Shown in pieces: positions 9,805-18,685 of a stretch of DNA of 54,430 nucleotides. Location of the stretch: contig QCOH01000008.1 of assembly GCA_003209895.1 (NCBI GenBank), positions 1 through 54,430 of the forward strand, in the 5' to 3' direction. The translations under genes were made by a program, and so were the position numbers. This stretch comes from Pelagibacteraceae bacterium AG-430-I06 (GTDB lineage Bacteria; Pseudomonadota; Alphaproteobacteria; Pelagibacterales; Pelagibacteraceae). Numbering within the stretch: the stretch's first letter is position 1; each line of letters begins with the position of its first letter. The notes under the pieces were generated by a model, which was not told the origin of the DNA, did no database searches, and saw only the letters and a list, made by a program, of their open reading frames with translations.

Positions 9805-10569
9805 TTATCTCTCTTTTAATTTCAATGGAGTATGCTTCGCAGTTCTAATTAAAATGTCATCAAATAAATTATTTTGCATTAAATCTATTACACCATCTTT
9901 CGTTAACTCAAGGCTTGCAGAAAAAATTGAAGCTAATGCTGTTTTTTTAAATTTATTTATTTTTGTGAAAGATTTTGGAACAAGTTCTTCAATTTTTTTC
10001 CAATCTGATATTAAATTCATATTGTCTTTAATTTGTTTGATTCCCTCTTGAGTAGTCATCACAGGAAGTTTGGGAATATCTATTCTTTGAAAAGAGGATT
10101 GAGTTTTAATTTCAGCATAAGTTTTAAGTAATTCGTACAATGTTACTTTATAGACTGGATTATTTATAGATCTTATTCCACCTTTTGAACCTCTATAAAA
10201 TAAATCTCTACCCACTCTTTCTTTTTTTAATAATTGATCAGAAAGCAATCTAATTAATTCTAATTTTTTTAATTGTAATTTAAGTTTTTCAGCAATTTCA
10301 TTGGCCTTAAATTTATCCTCTTCATCCTCTGGTAGAAGTAGTTTAGATTTCAAATAAGTTAACCAAGTAGCCATTAGCAAATATTCAAACGCTATGTCTA
10401 AATTTTTATCATCAAATTTTTTTATAAATTCTAAGAAACTATCGGCTAATTTAGTTACAGATATTTTTGTTAAATCAACTTTTTGATTTTTAGCTAATTC
10501 CAGAAGTGTTTCTAATGGACCTGTATAATTGGGTATTTCAATAGATATTTTTTTTATTTTTGATTCCAT
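9805..10569 (-). CDS. scpA: segregation and condensation protein A
   Basis: ScpA (254 aa) is the kleisin bridging the SMC heads. The N-terminal signature YTGPLETLLELAKNQKVDL, followed by TKISVTKLADSFLEFI, is diagnostic. The middle part LLMATWLTYLKSKLLLPEDE is also conserved. It is one of the nagZ-scpA-scpB-tatABC genes held together across alphaproteobacteria and lies 8 bp after nagZ. Confidence 0.94.
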   Translation of the reverse strand: MESKIKKISIEIPNYTGPLETLLELAKNQKVDLTKISVTKLADSFLEFIKKFDDKNLDIAFEYLLMATWLTYLKSKLLLPEDEEDKFKANEIAEKLKLQLKKLELIRLLSDQLLKKERVGRDLFYRGSKGGIRSINNPVYKVTLYELLKTYAEIKTQSSFQRIDIPKLPVMTTQEGIKQIKDNMNLISDWKKIEELVPKSFTKINKFKKTALASIFSASLELTKDGVIDLMQNNLFDDILIRTAKHTPLKLKER

Positions 10570-10577
10570 TTTTAATT

Positions 10578-11525
10578 TTATCTTAAAAATCTATAAAATT
10601 CCGAGGTTTTTTTCTTTGTGAAACTATCAATAAAGTTAATATTCCTTAATAATAGAGTTGATTCCCTTAAATTGCCCTTACAATACAATACTAGATTGCA
10701 ACCAGACTCTAGAGCTTTTTTGGAATTATAAATTAAATCATCACTTAAAGCTTTCATAGATATATCATCAGAAATCAATATTCCCTTAAAACTTAATCTT
10801 TTTCTTATAAAATCATTTATTATTTTTTTTGAGTGGGTAGCATTGAAAATAGGATCAATATTTTTATAAATAATATGAGCCGTCATAGCAAAATGACAGT
10901 TGATATTTTTAAAAGTATTAAAATCATTTATTAATAAATCTTTGAGAGGTTTTTTTATAATTGAAACCTGTTTATGCGTATCAACTTTTGATGAACCATG
11001 ACCCGGAATATGTTTAGACACACTACCAATTTTATTTTTTTTTAAAACATCAAAACATATATTTTTTAAAGAATTTACTGTATTTATTTTTTTTGAAAAA
11101 CTTCTATTTCCGATAATACTATTTGAATTTTTTTTAAATATATCTAAGACAGGTATAGTATTTATATTTATACCTCCCTCTTTTAATAATTGGCAGATAA
11201 AATATAGGTATTCAATATATGAATTTTTTCCAAGAATTTTATTTTTTTCATATAGGTAACCAAAATATGCCTGAGAATATGTTTTTGTATTAATTATATT
11301 TGATAGTCTTGATACCCTCCCGCCTTCTTCATCAACCAAAATAGGGTAATATTTATCATTTATTAAAGATCTGATTTTATTTGTTAAATTTTTAAGTTGT
11401 TTCAAATTTTTGATATTTCTTTTAAATAAAATTATACCCCAGGGTTTATGATTAACTATTAACTTTTCTTCCCCTTTAGATAGTTTAAATGATTTTATAC
11501 TAATAATGATCGCTTTTCTCTTCAT
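10578..11525 (-). CDS. nagZ: beta-N-acetylhexosaminidase (GH3)
   Basis: NagZ (315 aa) is a cytoplasmic GH3 TIM-barrel enzyme removing N-acetylglucosamine from muropeptides in peptidoglycan recycling. Family motifs seen: PWGIILFKRNI, PILVDEEGGRVSRL, the catalytic-loop motif KHIPGHGSSKVDTH, AMTAHIIY, and SDDISMKAL, whose first Asp is the expected nucleophile. It has no signal peptide, which fits the cytoplasm. It lies between a small membrane protein and scpA, separated by 3 and 8 bp. Confidence 0.92.
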   Translation of the reverse strand: MKRKAIIISIKSFKLSKGEEKLIVNHKPWGIILFKRNIKNLKQLKNLTNKIRSLINDKYYPILVDEEGGRVSRLSNIINTKTYSQAYFGYLYEKNKILGKNSYIEYLYFICQLLKEGGININTIPVLDIFKKNSNSIIGNRSFSKKINTVNSLKNICFDVLKKNKIGSVSKHIPGHGSSKVDTHKQVSIIKKPLKDLLINDFNTFKNINCHFAMTAHIIYKNIDPIFNATHSKKIINDFIRKRLSFKGILISDDISMKALSDDLIYNSKKALESGCNLVLYCKGNLRESTLLLRNINFIDSFTKKKTSEFYRFLR

Positions 11526-11528
11526 GAT

Positions 11529-11786
11529 TTATTTTAATAATTCCCAGACTTTTCTTTTTTTAATTTTATTTTCAAATATTTCATCTGAACTATATATTAT
11601 AACATTATTTGTGTCATTTTTGATTAAAGGGATACTGCTAGTATCGTATTCTTTTTTTTCTTGTGTCTCATTATATTTTTTATTCGTTAATGATATATTT
11701 TTAGTTGAGAAATAAGTTGATGTAACTAAATATAAAAAAAATAAAATTAATATGAAATAAAATATTTTTAATGAATTTCCGAACAT
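11529..11786 (-). CDS. small single-span membrane protein in the SPOR-protein slot
   Basis: An 85-aa protein with one N-terminal helix (IFYFILILFFLYLVTSTYF) and a hydrophilic, Lys/Asn/Glu-rich remainder probably facing the periplasm. I recognise no domain. Position is informative: in many alphaproteobacteria a SPOR-domain (peptidoglycan-binding) protein sits between argS and nagZ. This could be its remnant, keeping the anchor but without the roughly 70-residue SPOR domain. The start overlaps the argS stop by 1 bp (TAATG), which supports real translation. Confidence 0.7.
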   Translation of the reverse strand: MFGNSLKIFYFILILFFLYLVTSTYFSTKNISLTNKKYNETQEKKEYDTSSIPLIKNDTNNVIIYSSDEIFENKIKKRKVWELLK

Positions 11787-13507
11787 TACATTTTTTTAGG
11801 TAAGCTAACACCTAGTATTGACATTCCGTTTTGAAGAATTATAGAAATTAGTTGAAATATTTTAAATGACATTTTAGAATTCATTTTTCCGTCAATTATA
11901 AATTTTAATTCTTCATTTTTATTCCCTTGACTCCAATATGAGTGGAAAATTGTTGATAGATCATATAGGTAAAACGTAATTCTGTGAGGTTCCAGCTTTG
12001 TGGAAGCAATGTCTATAACTTTTGGCCATTCTATAATTTTTCTTATTAATTTATTTTCAAAATCGTTAGGTTTAAAATCTTCAATATTAAATGATATATC
12101 TTTATATAAATTTATTTTTAGTGTTTTAAATAAGGAATTAATTCTTGCATAACAATACTGAACATAGAAAACGGGATTGTCTTTATTTTTCTCTAAGACT
12201 TTTGAAAAATCGAATTCTAATTCAGATTCGTTACCTCGATTTAACATCATAAATCTTATCGAGTCTTTATCTACTTCTTTTAATAAATCATTGACTGAAA
12301 TAAAATCTCCTAGACGTTTTGACATTTTGAATGGTTGTCCGTTTTTATAAAGCTTTACTAGTTGGCAGACTTTACATGTTAATTTTATTTTATTTTTCGA
12401 TATGGCTTTTACTGCTGCTGTTATTCGTTTTATATATCCTGTGTGATCAGCACCAAGTATATTAATTAAATTATCATAATTTCTTTTAACTTTATGTGAG
12501 TGGTAAGCTAGATCGTTCGCAAAATATGTCCATGAGCCATCATCTTTTTGTAAAGATCTATCATTATCATCACCGAACGATGTTGATTTAAATATTAGTT
12601 TTTTAATACTCTTCCAGTTTTTTTGGTTTTCTCCTTTGGGAGGCTGGAGATAACCTTCGATTACTAATTTGTCTTTTTTCAAAATCATTAAACATTTTTT
12701 TATAAGATTTTTTTTTACTATTTCTGTCTCGTAAAAAAAATTATCATGTTTAATTCCTAAATGCTTTAAGTCTAACTTTATTAAATTCATTGAATGTTTT
12801 ATAGCTTCTTTAGATAATTTTTTTTCAATTTTTTTTAAATTATCCAATTTGATATCAGGATTGATTTTTATAATTTTATTTGCAATATCTATAATATAAG
12901 ACCCAGGATATAGACCTTTGTTAGAAGGGAATGGAACTTTAAGCTTAATTTCTTTTAATCTGTGAAATACAGATTCAGTAAAAATATTAATTTGATTACC
13001 ATAGTCATTTACGTAAAATTCTTTTGTTACTTTATTGCCATTAAAGATTAATAAATTCGATATAACATCGCCAAATACTGCTCCTCTGCAATGACCAACA
13101 TGGAGAGGGCCAGTAGGATTCGCTGAAACAAATTCAATATTATATTTTCGTCTACTAACATTTGAGCCATATTTATTTTTGTTTTTTAAAATATTTTGAA
13201 TGTTTTTGATCCAAGCTTTTTTGCTGATTTTAATATTTAGAAAACCGGGACCAGCTATATCTATTTGTGAAAAATTATCATTTTGAATAATTAATTTTTT
13301 TATTTTCTCTGCTAAATCTCTAGGTGACAGATTATTTTGTTTTCCTAATATTAACGCAATATTACAAGATAAATCATAATCGAAGTTTTCAGGTGGTTTT
13401 TCTAATATAATATTAGAAAGATTTTTATTTTTGACAATCTTATTAAAGGATTTGTCATTTAAAACTATTTGTTTAATTTTTTCTAAATAAATTATAAATA
13501 CATTCAT
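11786..13507 (-). CDS. argS: arginyl-tRNA synthetase
   Basis: A class I synthetase of 573 aa. The HIGH signature appears as FVSANPTGPLHVGHCRGAVF and the KMSKS signature as PFKMSKRLGDFISV. The C-terminal DALR anticodon-binding domain is present and ends ILGVSLPKKM, a typical ArgS terminus. The gene overlaps dgt by 4 bp (ATGA) and the next small gene by 1 bp, so all three are probably cotranscribed and coupled. Confidence 0.97.
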   Translation of the reverse strand: MNVFIIYLEKIKQIVLNDKSFNKIVKNKNLSNIILEKPPENFDYDLSCNIALILGKQNNLSPRDLAEKIKKLIIQNDNFSQIDIAGPGFLNIKISKKAWIKNIQNILKNKNKYGSNVSRRKYNIEFVSANPTGPLHVGHCRGAVFGDVISNLLIFNGNKVTKEFYVNDYGNQINIFTESVFHRLKEIKLKVPFPSNKGLYPGSYIIDIANKIIKINPDIKLDNLKKIEKKLSKEAIKHSMNLIKLDLKHLGIKHDNFFYETEIVKKNLIKKCLMILKKDKLVIEGYLQPPKGENQKNWKSIKKLIFKSTSFGDDNDRSLQKDDGSWTYFANDLAYHSHKVKRNYDNLINILGADHTGYIKRITAAVKAISKNKIKLTCKVCQLVKLYKNGQPFKMSKRLGDFISVNDLLKEVDKDSIRFMMLNRGNESELEFDFSKVLEKNKDNPVFYVQYCYARINSLFKTLKINLYKDISFNIEDFKPNDFENKLIRKIIEWPKVIDIASTKLEPHRITFYLYDLSTIFHSYWSQGNKNEELKFIIDGKMNSKMSFKIFQLISIILQNGMSILGVSLPKKM

Positions 13508-14634
13508 TTTATAGATTTATACAATTTGATAGCATATCTATCAGTCATACCAGCAATAAAATCGCAAACAATTCTTTCTTTTTGAAAACTATTTAAATAC
13601 GTATTTTTAATAAAATTCTTCGGTTTTTTAATTATTTTTTTAAATAAAGTGTTAACAATTTTCATTCCTTGTTTGGTTTTATTTGCTACTAATGGGTGCT
13701 TATACATATTTTCTTTTAAAAAAAACTTTATTTCTTGATCAAAATCTTTCATTTTTTCTGAAAAGTCTACTAATCGCAATTTTGATTTGTAAATATCATT
13801 TATATTTTTCGAATTGTCCATTTTCAAATTTTTTCTTGTATTTTTAATAACATCTTTTACCATTTCGTTAATAATTTCTCTTATAATTTCGTTTATTATC
13901 AATTCTTTATTTCTATGTTTATTTTTTTTTTTATGTTTATAAATTATATCCGAAAGTACCGGTATATATGACAAATCATTAACATTAAATAAACCAGCTT
14001 TTATACCATCTTGTAAATCATGGCTATTATAAGCAATATCATCTGATATAGAGGAAAATTGAGCTTCTAAAGATGGTTTGTTTAAAAAGTGAATTTTATT
14101 TTTAAAAATTTTTGGTCCCAAAATCTCATCAAACATTGTTTTGTCTTCTATCGGGCCGTTGTGTTTAATTAGTCCATCAAGAGTTTCTAAAGACAGATTT
14201 AATCCTTTAAAATTATAATATTTATTTTCTAACAATGTAACTATCCTTAATGTTTGAATATTATGATCAAAGCCATTAAAATTTGTCATACATTCGTTAA
14301 GAGACTCTTCGCCAGCGTGACCAAAAGGTGGATGACCAAGATCATGAGCCAAACTTACTGTTTCACATAAATCTTCATTTAATTTAAAAATTTTAGCAAA
14401 TGTTCTTGCAATCTGTGAAACTTCAAGAGAATGTGTTATTCGAGTTCTATAGTGGTCTATGTCCGTATTAATAAAAACCTGCGTTTTATGCTTGAGTCTC
14501 CTAAATGCTCTAGAATGTATTACTCGATCTCTATCTCTTTGATAAGGAGGTCGTAGTTGGCTGGTTTTTTCTGTATAAATCCTTCCGATCGATTTAACGG
14601 GTGTAGCGACTTTTGAATATTCGTATTTTGTCAT
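13504..14634 (-). CDS. dgt: deoxyguanosinetriphosphate triphosphohydrolase-like protein
   Basis: A 376-aa HD-domain protein of the dGTPase family, which hydrolyses dNTPs to deoxynucleoside and triphosphate. Motifs: RDRDRVIHSRAFRRLKHKTQ, the metal-binding RTRITHSLEVSQIAR, and AHDLGHPPFGHAGE (H...HD). A further conserved SISDDIAYNSHDLQDGIKAG supplies the last Asp. Substrate preference cannot be read from sequence; many family members act on several dNTPs. It diverges from erpA, a frequent alphaproteobacterial arrangement. Confidence 0.92.
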   Translation of the reverse strand: MTKYEYSKVATPVKSIGRIYTEKTSQLRPPYQRDRDRVIHSRAFRRLKHKTQVFINTDIDHYRTRITHSLEVSQIARTFAKIFKLNEDLCETVSLAHDLGHPPFGHAGEESLNECMTNFNGFDHNIQTLRIVTLLENKYYNFKGLNLSLETLDGLIKHNGPIEDKTMFDEILGPKIFKNKIHFLNKPSLEAQFSSISDDIAYNSHDLQDGIKAGLFNVNDLSYIPVLSDIIYKHKKKNKHRNKELIINEIIREIINEMVKDVIKNTRKNLKMDNSKNINDIYKSKLRLVDFSEKMKDFDQEIKFFLKENMYKHPLVANKTKQGMKIVNTLFKKIIKKPKNFIKNTYLNSFQKERIVCDFIAGMTDRYAIKLYKSIK

Positions 14635-14674
14635 AAGATGTGTTAAAATAACAATATTACATAATTTTAAGAAT

Positions 14675-14992
14675 ATGACTAATAAAATTGAATTTACAGA
14701 CTCTGCAAAAAAAGAGATTGAAAAAATTGTTCTAGCAAAAGGTAAGAATACTTATTTTAGAATATCTGTTTTAGGAGGAGGATGTTCTGGTTTTAAATAT
14801 AACTTCTCTTTTGACGATAAAACAAAGCCTGATGATATTATCTTTAATAAAACAGTAATTGACAAAAACTCTTTACAAATCATTGATGGTTCAACCATTG
14901 ACTTTAAGAAAGAGTTAATAGGGAATTCTTTTGTTATAAATAATCCTAAAGCAAACTCTTCGTGTGGTTGTGGATTATCTTTTTCTATTTAA
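14675..14992 (+). CDS. erpA: A-type iron-sulfur cluster insertion protein (ErpA/IscA family)
   Basis: A 105-aa A-type carrier that delivers Fe-S clusters to apoproteins. The three conserved cysteines are present: C37 in GGGCSGF and C97/C99 in NSSCGCG near the C-terminus. Whether it is ErpA or IscA cannot be settled from the sequence alone, but the erpA-xthA pair diverging from dgt is the usual ErpA setting in alphaproteobacteria. Its stop overlaps the start of xthA by 1 bp (TAATG). Confidence 0.9.
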   Translation: MTNKIEFTDSAKKEIEKIVLAKGKNTYFRISVLGGGCSGFKYNFSFDDKTKPDDIIFNKTVIDKNSLQIIDGSTIDFKKELIGNSFVINNPKANSSCGCGLSFSI

Positions 14993-15768
14993 TGAAAATT
15001 GTTTCTTGGAATGTAAATTCTGTAAGAGCTAGAATTATAAATATATCAGAATATATAGAAAAATTTAAACCTGATATATTAATGTTACAAGAAATCAAAA
15101 CAGAAGAAAAAAACTTTCCATTTGAAAATTTTAAAAAACTAAAATATGAATCTTATGTTTTTGGACAAAAATCTTATAATGGAGTTGCTATTATTACAAA
15201 ATCAAAAATTAGTGGTTTTGAAAAAAATTATATTAAAGATAAAAAAAACCAAGCAAGAATTTCAAAATGTGAAGTAAAGATAAAGTCTAATCTAGTTAAT
15301 TTATTTAACATTTATGTTCCAAATGGAAACCCAATAAACACGGATAAATATCAGTATAAAAAAGACTGGCTAAACCTTTTTATTAAAAAAATCGAGCAAA
15401 GTTTAAAAGCTAATAAAAATATAATTATTGGTGGTGATTTTAATATTATTCCAGAAGAAATAGATGTACATGATCATACAAGATATGAGAATGATGCTTT
15501 ATTTAAAATTGAAATTAGAAAAAAATTTCGAGAGCTAATAAATTTAGGTTTCGTAGATATTTATCGACATATAAATAAAAACAAACAGGAATATACTTTC
15601 TGGGATTATTTTGCAGGTTCTTGGCAGAAAAATTTAGGTATGAGAATTGATCATTTTTTGATTTCAAATAATTTAATTAATAGAATTCAAAATGTAAAAA
15701 TAAACAAATTTCCAAGATCAAGAATTAAACCATCAGATCATACACCAATTGAGTTGGAGATTATTTAA
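14992..15768 (+). CDS. xthA: exodeoxyribonuclease III / AP endonuclease
   Basis: A 258-aa exonuclease III family member for base-excision repair. Motifs in order: MKIVSWNVNSVRARI, LMLQEIKTEE (metal-binding Glu), YNGVAIITKS, IYVPNGNP, GGDFNIIPEEIDVHD, MRIDHFLIS and PSDHTPIELEI (catalytic Asp-His). I start at ATG 14992 rather than at the hydrophobic 10-residue extension that overlaps erpA. It converges on manC with an 8-bp overlap of the 3' ends. Confidence 0.95.
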   Translation: MKIVSWNVNSVRARIINISEYIEKFKPDILMLQEIKTEEKNFPFENFKKLKYESYVFGQKSYNGVAIITKSKISGFEKNYIKDKKNQARISKCEVKIKSNLVNLFNIYVPNGNPINTDKYQYKKDWLNLFIKKIEQSLKANKNIIIGGDFNIIPEEIDVHDHTRYENDALFKIEIRKKFRELINLGFVDIYRHINKNKQEYTFWDYFAGSWQKNLGMRIDHFLISNNLINRIQNVKINKFPRSRIKPSDHTPIELEII

Positions 15769-16966
15769 TCCTGCCGTAAATATCTTTATATCTAATTATA
15801 TCATTTTCTCTTAAAATAGAACCAATTTGTACTTCCATTATTTTAACTGGAGTATTAAAAATATTTTCAATTCTATGAATAGAACCACACGAAATAAATA
15901 CAGATTCGTTAGGTTTTTTAAAAAATTTATTTTTGTTAATTGTAATCATTGGTTTACCAGAGGATACTGTCCAGTGTTCAGATCGATGATTATGTTTTTG
16001 TAAACTTATAGATGATTTAGAATTGACCACTAGTTCTTTTATTAAAAAACCTTTTCCATAAAAAAGATTAGTATATTTGCCCCAGGGTCTATAAAAAACG
16101 TTCTTCTTTTTAAAATATTTTTTTTTGTTATTTTTAAAAACATTGGTGATTTGTTTCCAATCACCAAGATCATTCCATGGCGAATCTAAATTAATTACAT
16201 TAATATTTTTTGATTTTTCTAAAATTGCATAGTCAAAAGATAAATTTTTAATTTTTAAAAAACTTTGTTTGTTCAGAATATAAGTATTTTTGATAATTTT
16301 TGATTTAATCAACGAGTCTAAACAAAATTTTAGTGTTTTAGGGTCATGTTTTAGAAAGTTTGAAATAATTGAAATTTTGTTAGCAAAAATCATTCCTGAA
16401 TTCCATAAACCTTTTCTCTTTAAAATCTTTTTAGCTTTAGATAAAATTGGTTTTTCTATAAAACGAGTAACTTTACTTATATTATTAGATTTTCTTTTCG
16501 ACATAATATAACCATATTCAGAAGATGGGGTCTTGGGTTTTATGCCAAAGAGAAAAATATTCTCATTGTTAAGGTTTTTTATATTTTTTTTTAATTGTGT
16601 AATAAGTTTATTTTTTTTTTCTAATAAATGATCAGAAGGAAAACAAAAAATCGGTTGCTGATAATCTATCTCGTTTAATAAAGTTGAGGAAAGAATAGCT
16701 GCCGATGTATTCTTTTTAATAGGTTCTAGAACTATTGTATAATTTTTAACCTTATAATTGTTTAAAAATTTCTTTGTTGTATTTAGATATTTTAAATTTG
16801 TGCTTATAACCGGGGTATCGAAAATTGGATCTTTAATTCTTTCTAATGTTTTTTTAAAAAGTGTCCAACCACCAAAATCTATAAATTGTTTTGGGATATT
16901 ATTTTTAGACTCTGGCCATAATCTTGTACCTGCTCCTCCACATAGGATTATAGGTTTAATTTTCAT
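15761..16966 (-). CDS. manC: mannose-1-phosphate guanylyltransferase
   Basis: A 401-aa GDP-mannose-forming nucleotidyltransferase. The N-terminal pyrophosphorylase motif PIILCGGAGTRLWPESKNNI and FCFPSDHLL are clear, as is FGIKPKTPSSEYGYI. A C-terminal cupin segment (RPWGKYTNLFYG, LQKHNHRSEHWTVSSG) is typical of ManC/AlgA, but the protein is about 70 residues shorter than many bifunctional homologues, so isomerase activity is uncertain. GDP-mannose feeds lipopolysaccharide and glycan synthesis. It follows ilvD with no gap (TAA then ATG). Confidence 0.9.
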   Translation of the reverse strand: MKIKPIILCGGAGTRLWPESKNNIPKQFIDFGGWTLFKKTLERIKDPIFDTPVISTNLKYLNTTKKFLNNYKVKNYTIVLEPIKKNTSAAILSSTLLNEIDYQQPIFCFPSDHLLEKKNKLITQLKKNIKNLNNENIFLFGIKPKTPSSEYGYIMSKRKSNNISKVTRFIEKPILSKAKKILKRKGLWNSGMIFANKISIISNFLKHDPKTLKFCLDSLIKSKIIKNTYILNKQSFLKIKNLSFDYAILEKSKNINVINLDSPWNDLGDWKQITNVFKNNKKKYFKKKNVFYRPWGKYTNLFYGKGFLIKELVVNSKSSISLQKHNHRSEHWTVSSGKPMITINKNKFFKKPNESVFISCGSIHRIENIFNTPVKIMEVQIGSILRENDIIRYKDIYGRIK

Positions 16967-18685
16967 TTATATATCTGCATAACACTTAACTTCTTTTTTT
17001 CCACCAGGATGGGTTGAGGCACCTAAATAAGCTGGTCCAACAGTTTGAGCGTACTTCCACAGAGTTCCATTACCAAAGTTAATTTTTTTTGGTTTCCATT
17101 TCTTTCTTCTTTTAAAAAATTCTTTTTTTGAAAGATGGGCGTTTATTGTTCCTTTTTTTGCATCAATATGAATTATATCTCCATTCTTTAGTAAAGCTAT
17201 AGGACCCCCAACAGAAGCTTCAGGTCCAACATGACCAATACAAAATCCTCTTGTTGCCCCAGAGAATCTTCCGTCTGTTATCAATGCAACTTTTTCACCC
17301 ATGCCTTGTCCATATATAGCGGCTGTAGTTTGTAACATTTCTCTCATCCCCGGCCCGCCTTTTGGTCCTTCGTGTCTAATAACTATTACATCGCCTTTTT
17401 TATATTTTTTATTTAAGACAGCTTTTAAAGCAGACTCCTCGCTGTCAAAACACCTGGCCTTGCCTGTAAAACTTAACTTTTTTAATCCCGCAATTTTTAC
17501 AATTGCTCCATGTGGTGACAAGTTTCCTTTCAATCCTACAACACCCCCGTCTTTTGTAATTGGGTTATTATATTTTCGCATTACTTTTTGTCTTATATTG
17601 AATTTAACGTTTTTTAAATTTTCACGCATAGTTTTTCCGGTTACTGTTAAACAGTCACCGTGTAAATATCCACCATCTAACATTGTTTTTAATAACATAG
17701 GAATTCCTCCTGCTTTCCACATGTCTTTAGCTACATATAAACCACCAGGTTTCAAGTTTGCTAAATAAGGAGTTCTTCTAAAAATTTTTGCTACATCCAT
17801 TAAATCAAATTTAATTCCTATTTCGTTTGCTATAGCAGGCAAATGTAATGCTGCATTAGTTGATCCACCAGTAGCAGCAACAACTGCTGCAGCATTTTCT
17901 AAAGATTTTCTTGTTACAATGTCCCGGGGTCTAATTTTTTTTCTTAATAAATTCATTACCATTTTTCCACTAGCTACTGCAAATTTATCTCTCTTTTGAT
18001 ATGGCGCCGGAGTTCCTGCGGAATAAGGTAAAGCAAGACCAATTGCCTCTGAAACACATGCCATTGTATTAGCTGTAAATTGTCCGCCACAAGCACCTGC
18101 GCTTGGACAAGCTTTTAATTCCAATTTTCTTAGAGCATGTTGAGAAATTTTTCCTGAAGAATATTCACCAACTCCTTCTATAACATCTTGAACGGTTATG
18201 TCTTTTCCGTTAAGTCTTCCAGGTAATATTGATCCTCCATAAATAAAAACACTCGGAACGTTTAATCTAACCATTGCCATCATCAAACCTGGCAAAGATT
18301 TGTCACAGCCCGCCAAACCAACTAAAGCGTCATAACAATGCCCTCTAACTGTAAGTTCTGTAGAATCAGCAATAATATCTCTAGAAACTAAGGAAGACTT
18401 CATGCCTTCATGACCCATTGCAATTCCATCAGTTACAGTAATTGTGCAAAATTCTCTTGGAGTTCCGCCACCTAATTTAACACCTTTTTTGACAGATTGT
18501 GCTTGCCTCATTAAAGCAATGTTACATGGTGCAGCTTCATTCCAAGTTGATACAACGCCTACGAAAGGTTTTGAAACATCTTTTTCAGTAAGATTCATGC
18601 CATAATAGAAAGATCTTTGAAAAGCTTTTTCTGGACCCAGTGTTGTATGTCTGCTTGGTAATTTTTTTTTGTTAAATTTTATCAT
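16967..18685 (-). CDS. ilvD: dihydroxy-acid dehydratase
   Basis: IlvD (572 aa) carries out the third step of branched-chain amino-acid synthesis. It dehydrates 2,3-dihydroxy-isovalerate and -methylvalerate using an Fe-S cluster. Conserved parts: [54 protein letters not shown] (cluster Cys residues) and [20 protein letters not shown] near the C-terminus. The ATG overlaps the valS stop by 4 bp, so the pair may be coupled despite unrelated functions. Confidence 0.97.
   Translation of the reverse strand: MIKFNKKKLPSRHTTLGPEKAFQRSFYYGMNLTEKDVSKPFVGVVSTWNEAAPCNIALMRQAQSVKKGVKLGGGTPREFCTITVTDGIAMGHEGMKSSLVSRDIIADSTELTVRGHCYDALVGLAGCDKSLPGLMMAMVRLNVPSVFIYGGSILPGRLNGKDITVQDVIEGVGEYSSGKISQHALRKLELKACPSAGACGGQFTANTMACVSEAIGLALPYSAGTPAPYQKRDKFAVASGKMVMNLLRKKIRPRDIVTRKSLENAAAVVAATGGSTNAALHLPAIANEIGIKFDLMDVAKIFRRTPYLANLKPGGLYVAKDMWKAGGIPMLLKTMLDGGYLHGDCLTVTGKTMRENLKNVKFNIRQKVMRKYNNPITKDGGVVGLKGNLSPHGAIVKIAGLKKLSFTGKARCFDSEESALKAVLNKKYKKGDVIVIRHEGPKGGPGMREMLQTTAAIYGQGMGEKVALITDGRFSGATRGFCIGHVGPEASVGGPIALLKNGDIIHIDAKKGTINAHLSKKEFFKRRKKWKPKKINFGNGTLWKYAQTVGPAYLGASTHPGGKKEVKCYADI

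Noticed and set aside
17301-17768. 155-codon plus-strand frame inside ilvD
   Set aside because: It is wholly antisense to a strongly conserved gene, has Cys/Pro/Phe-rich composition unlike the genome's proteins, and no Shine-Dalgarno.
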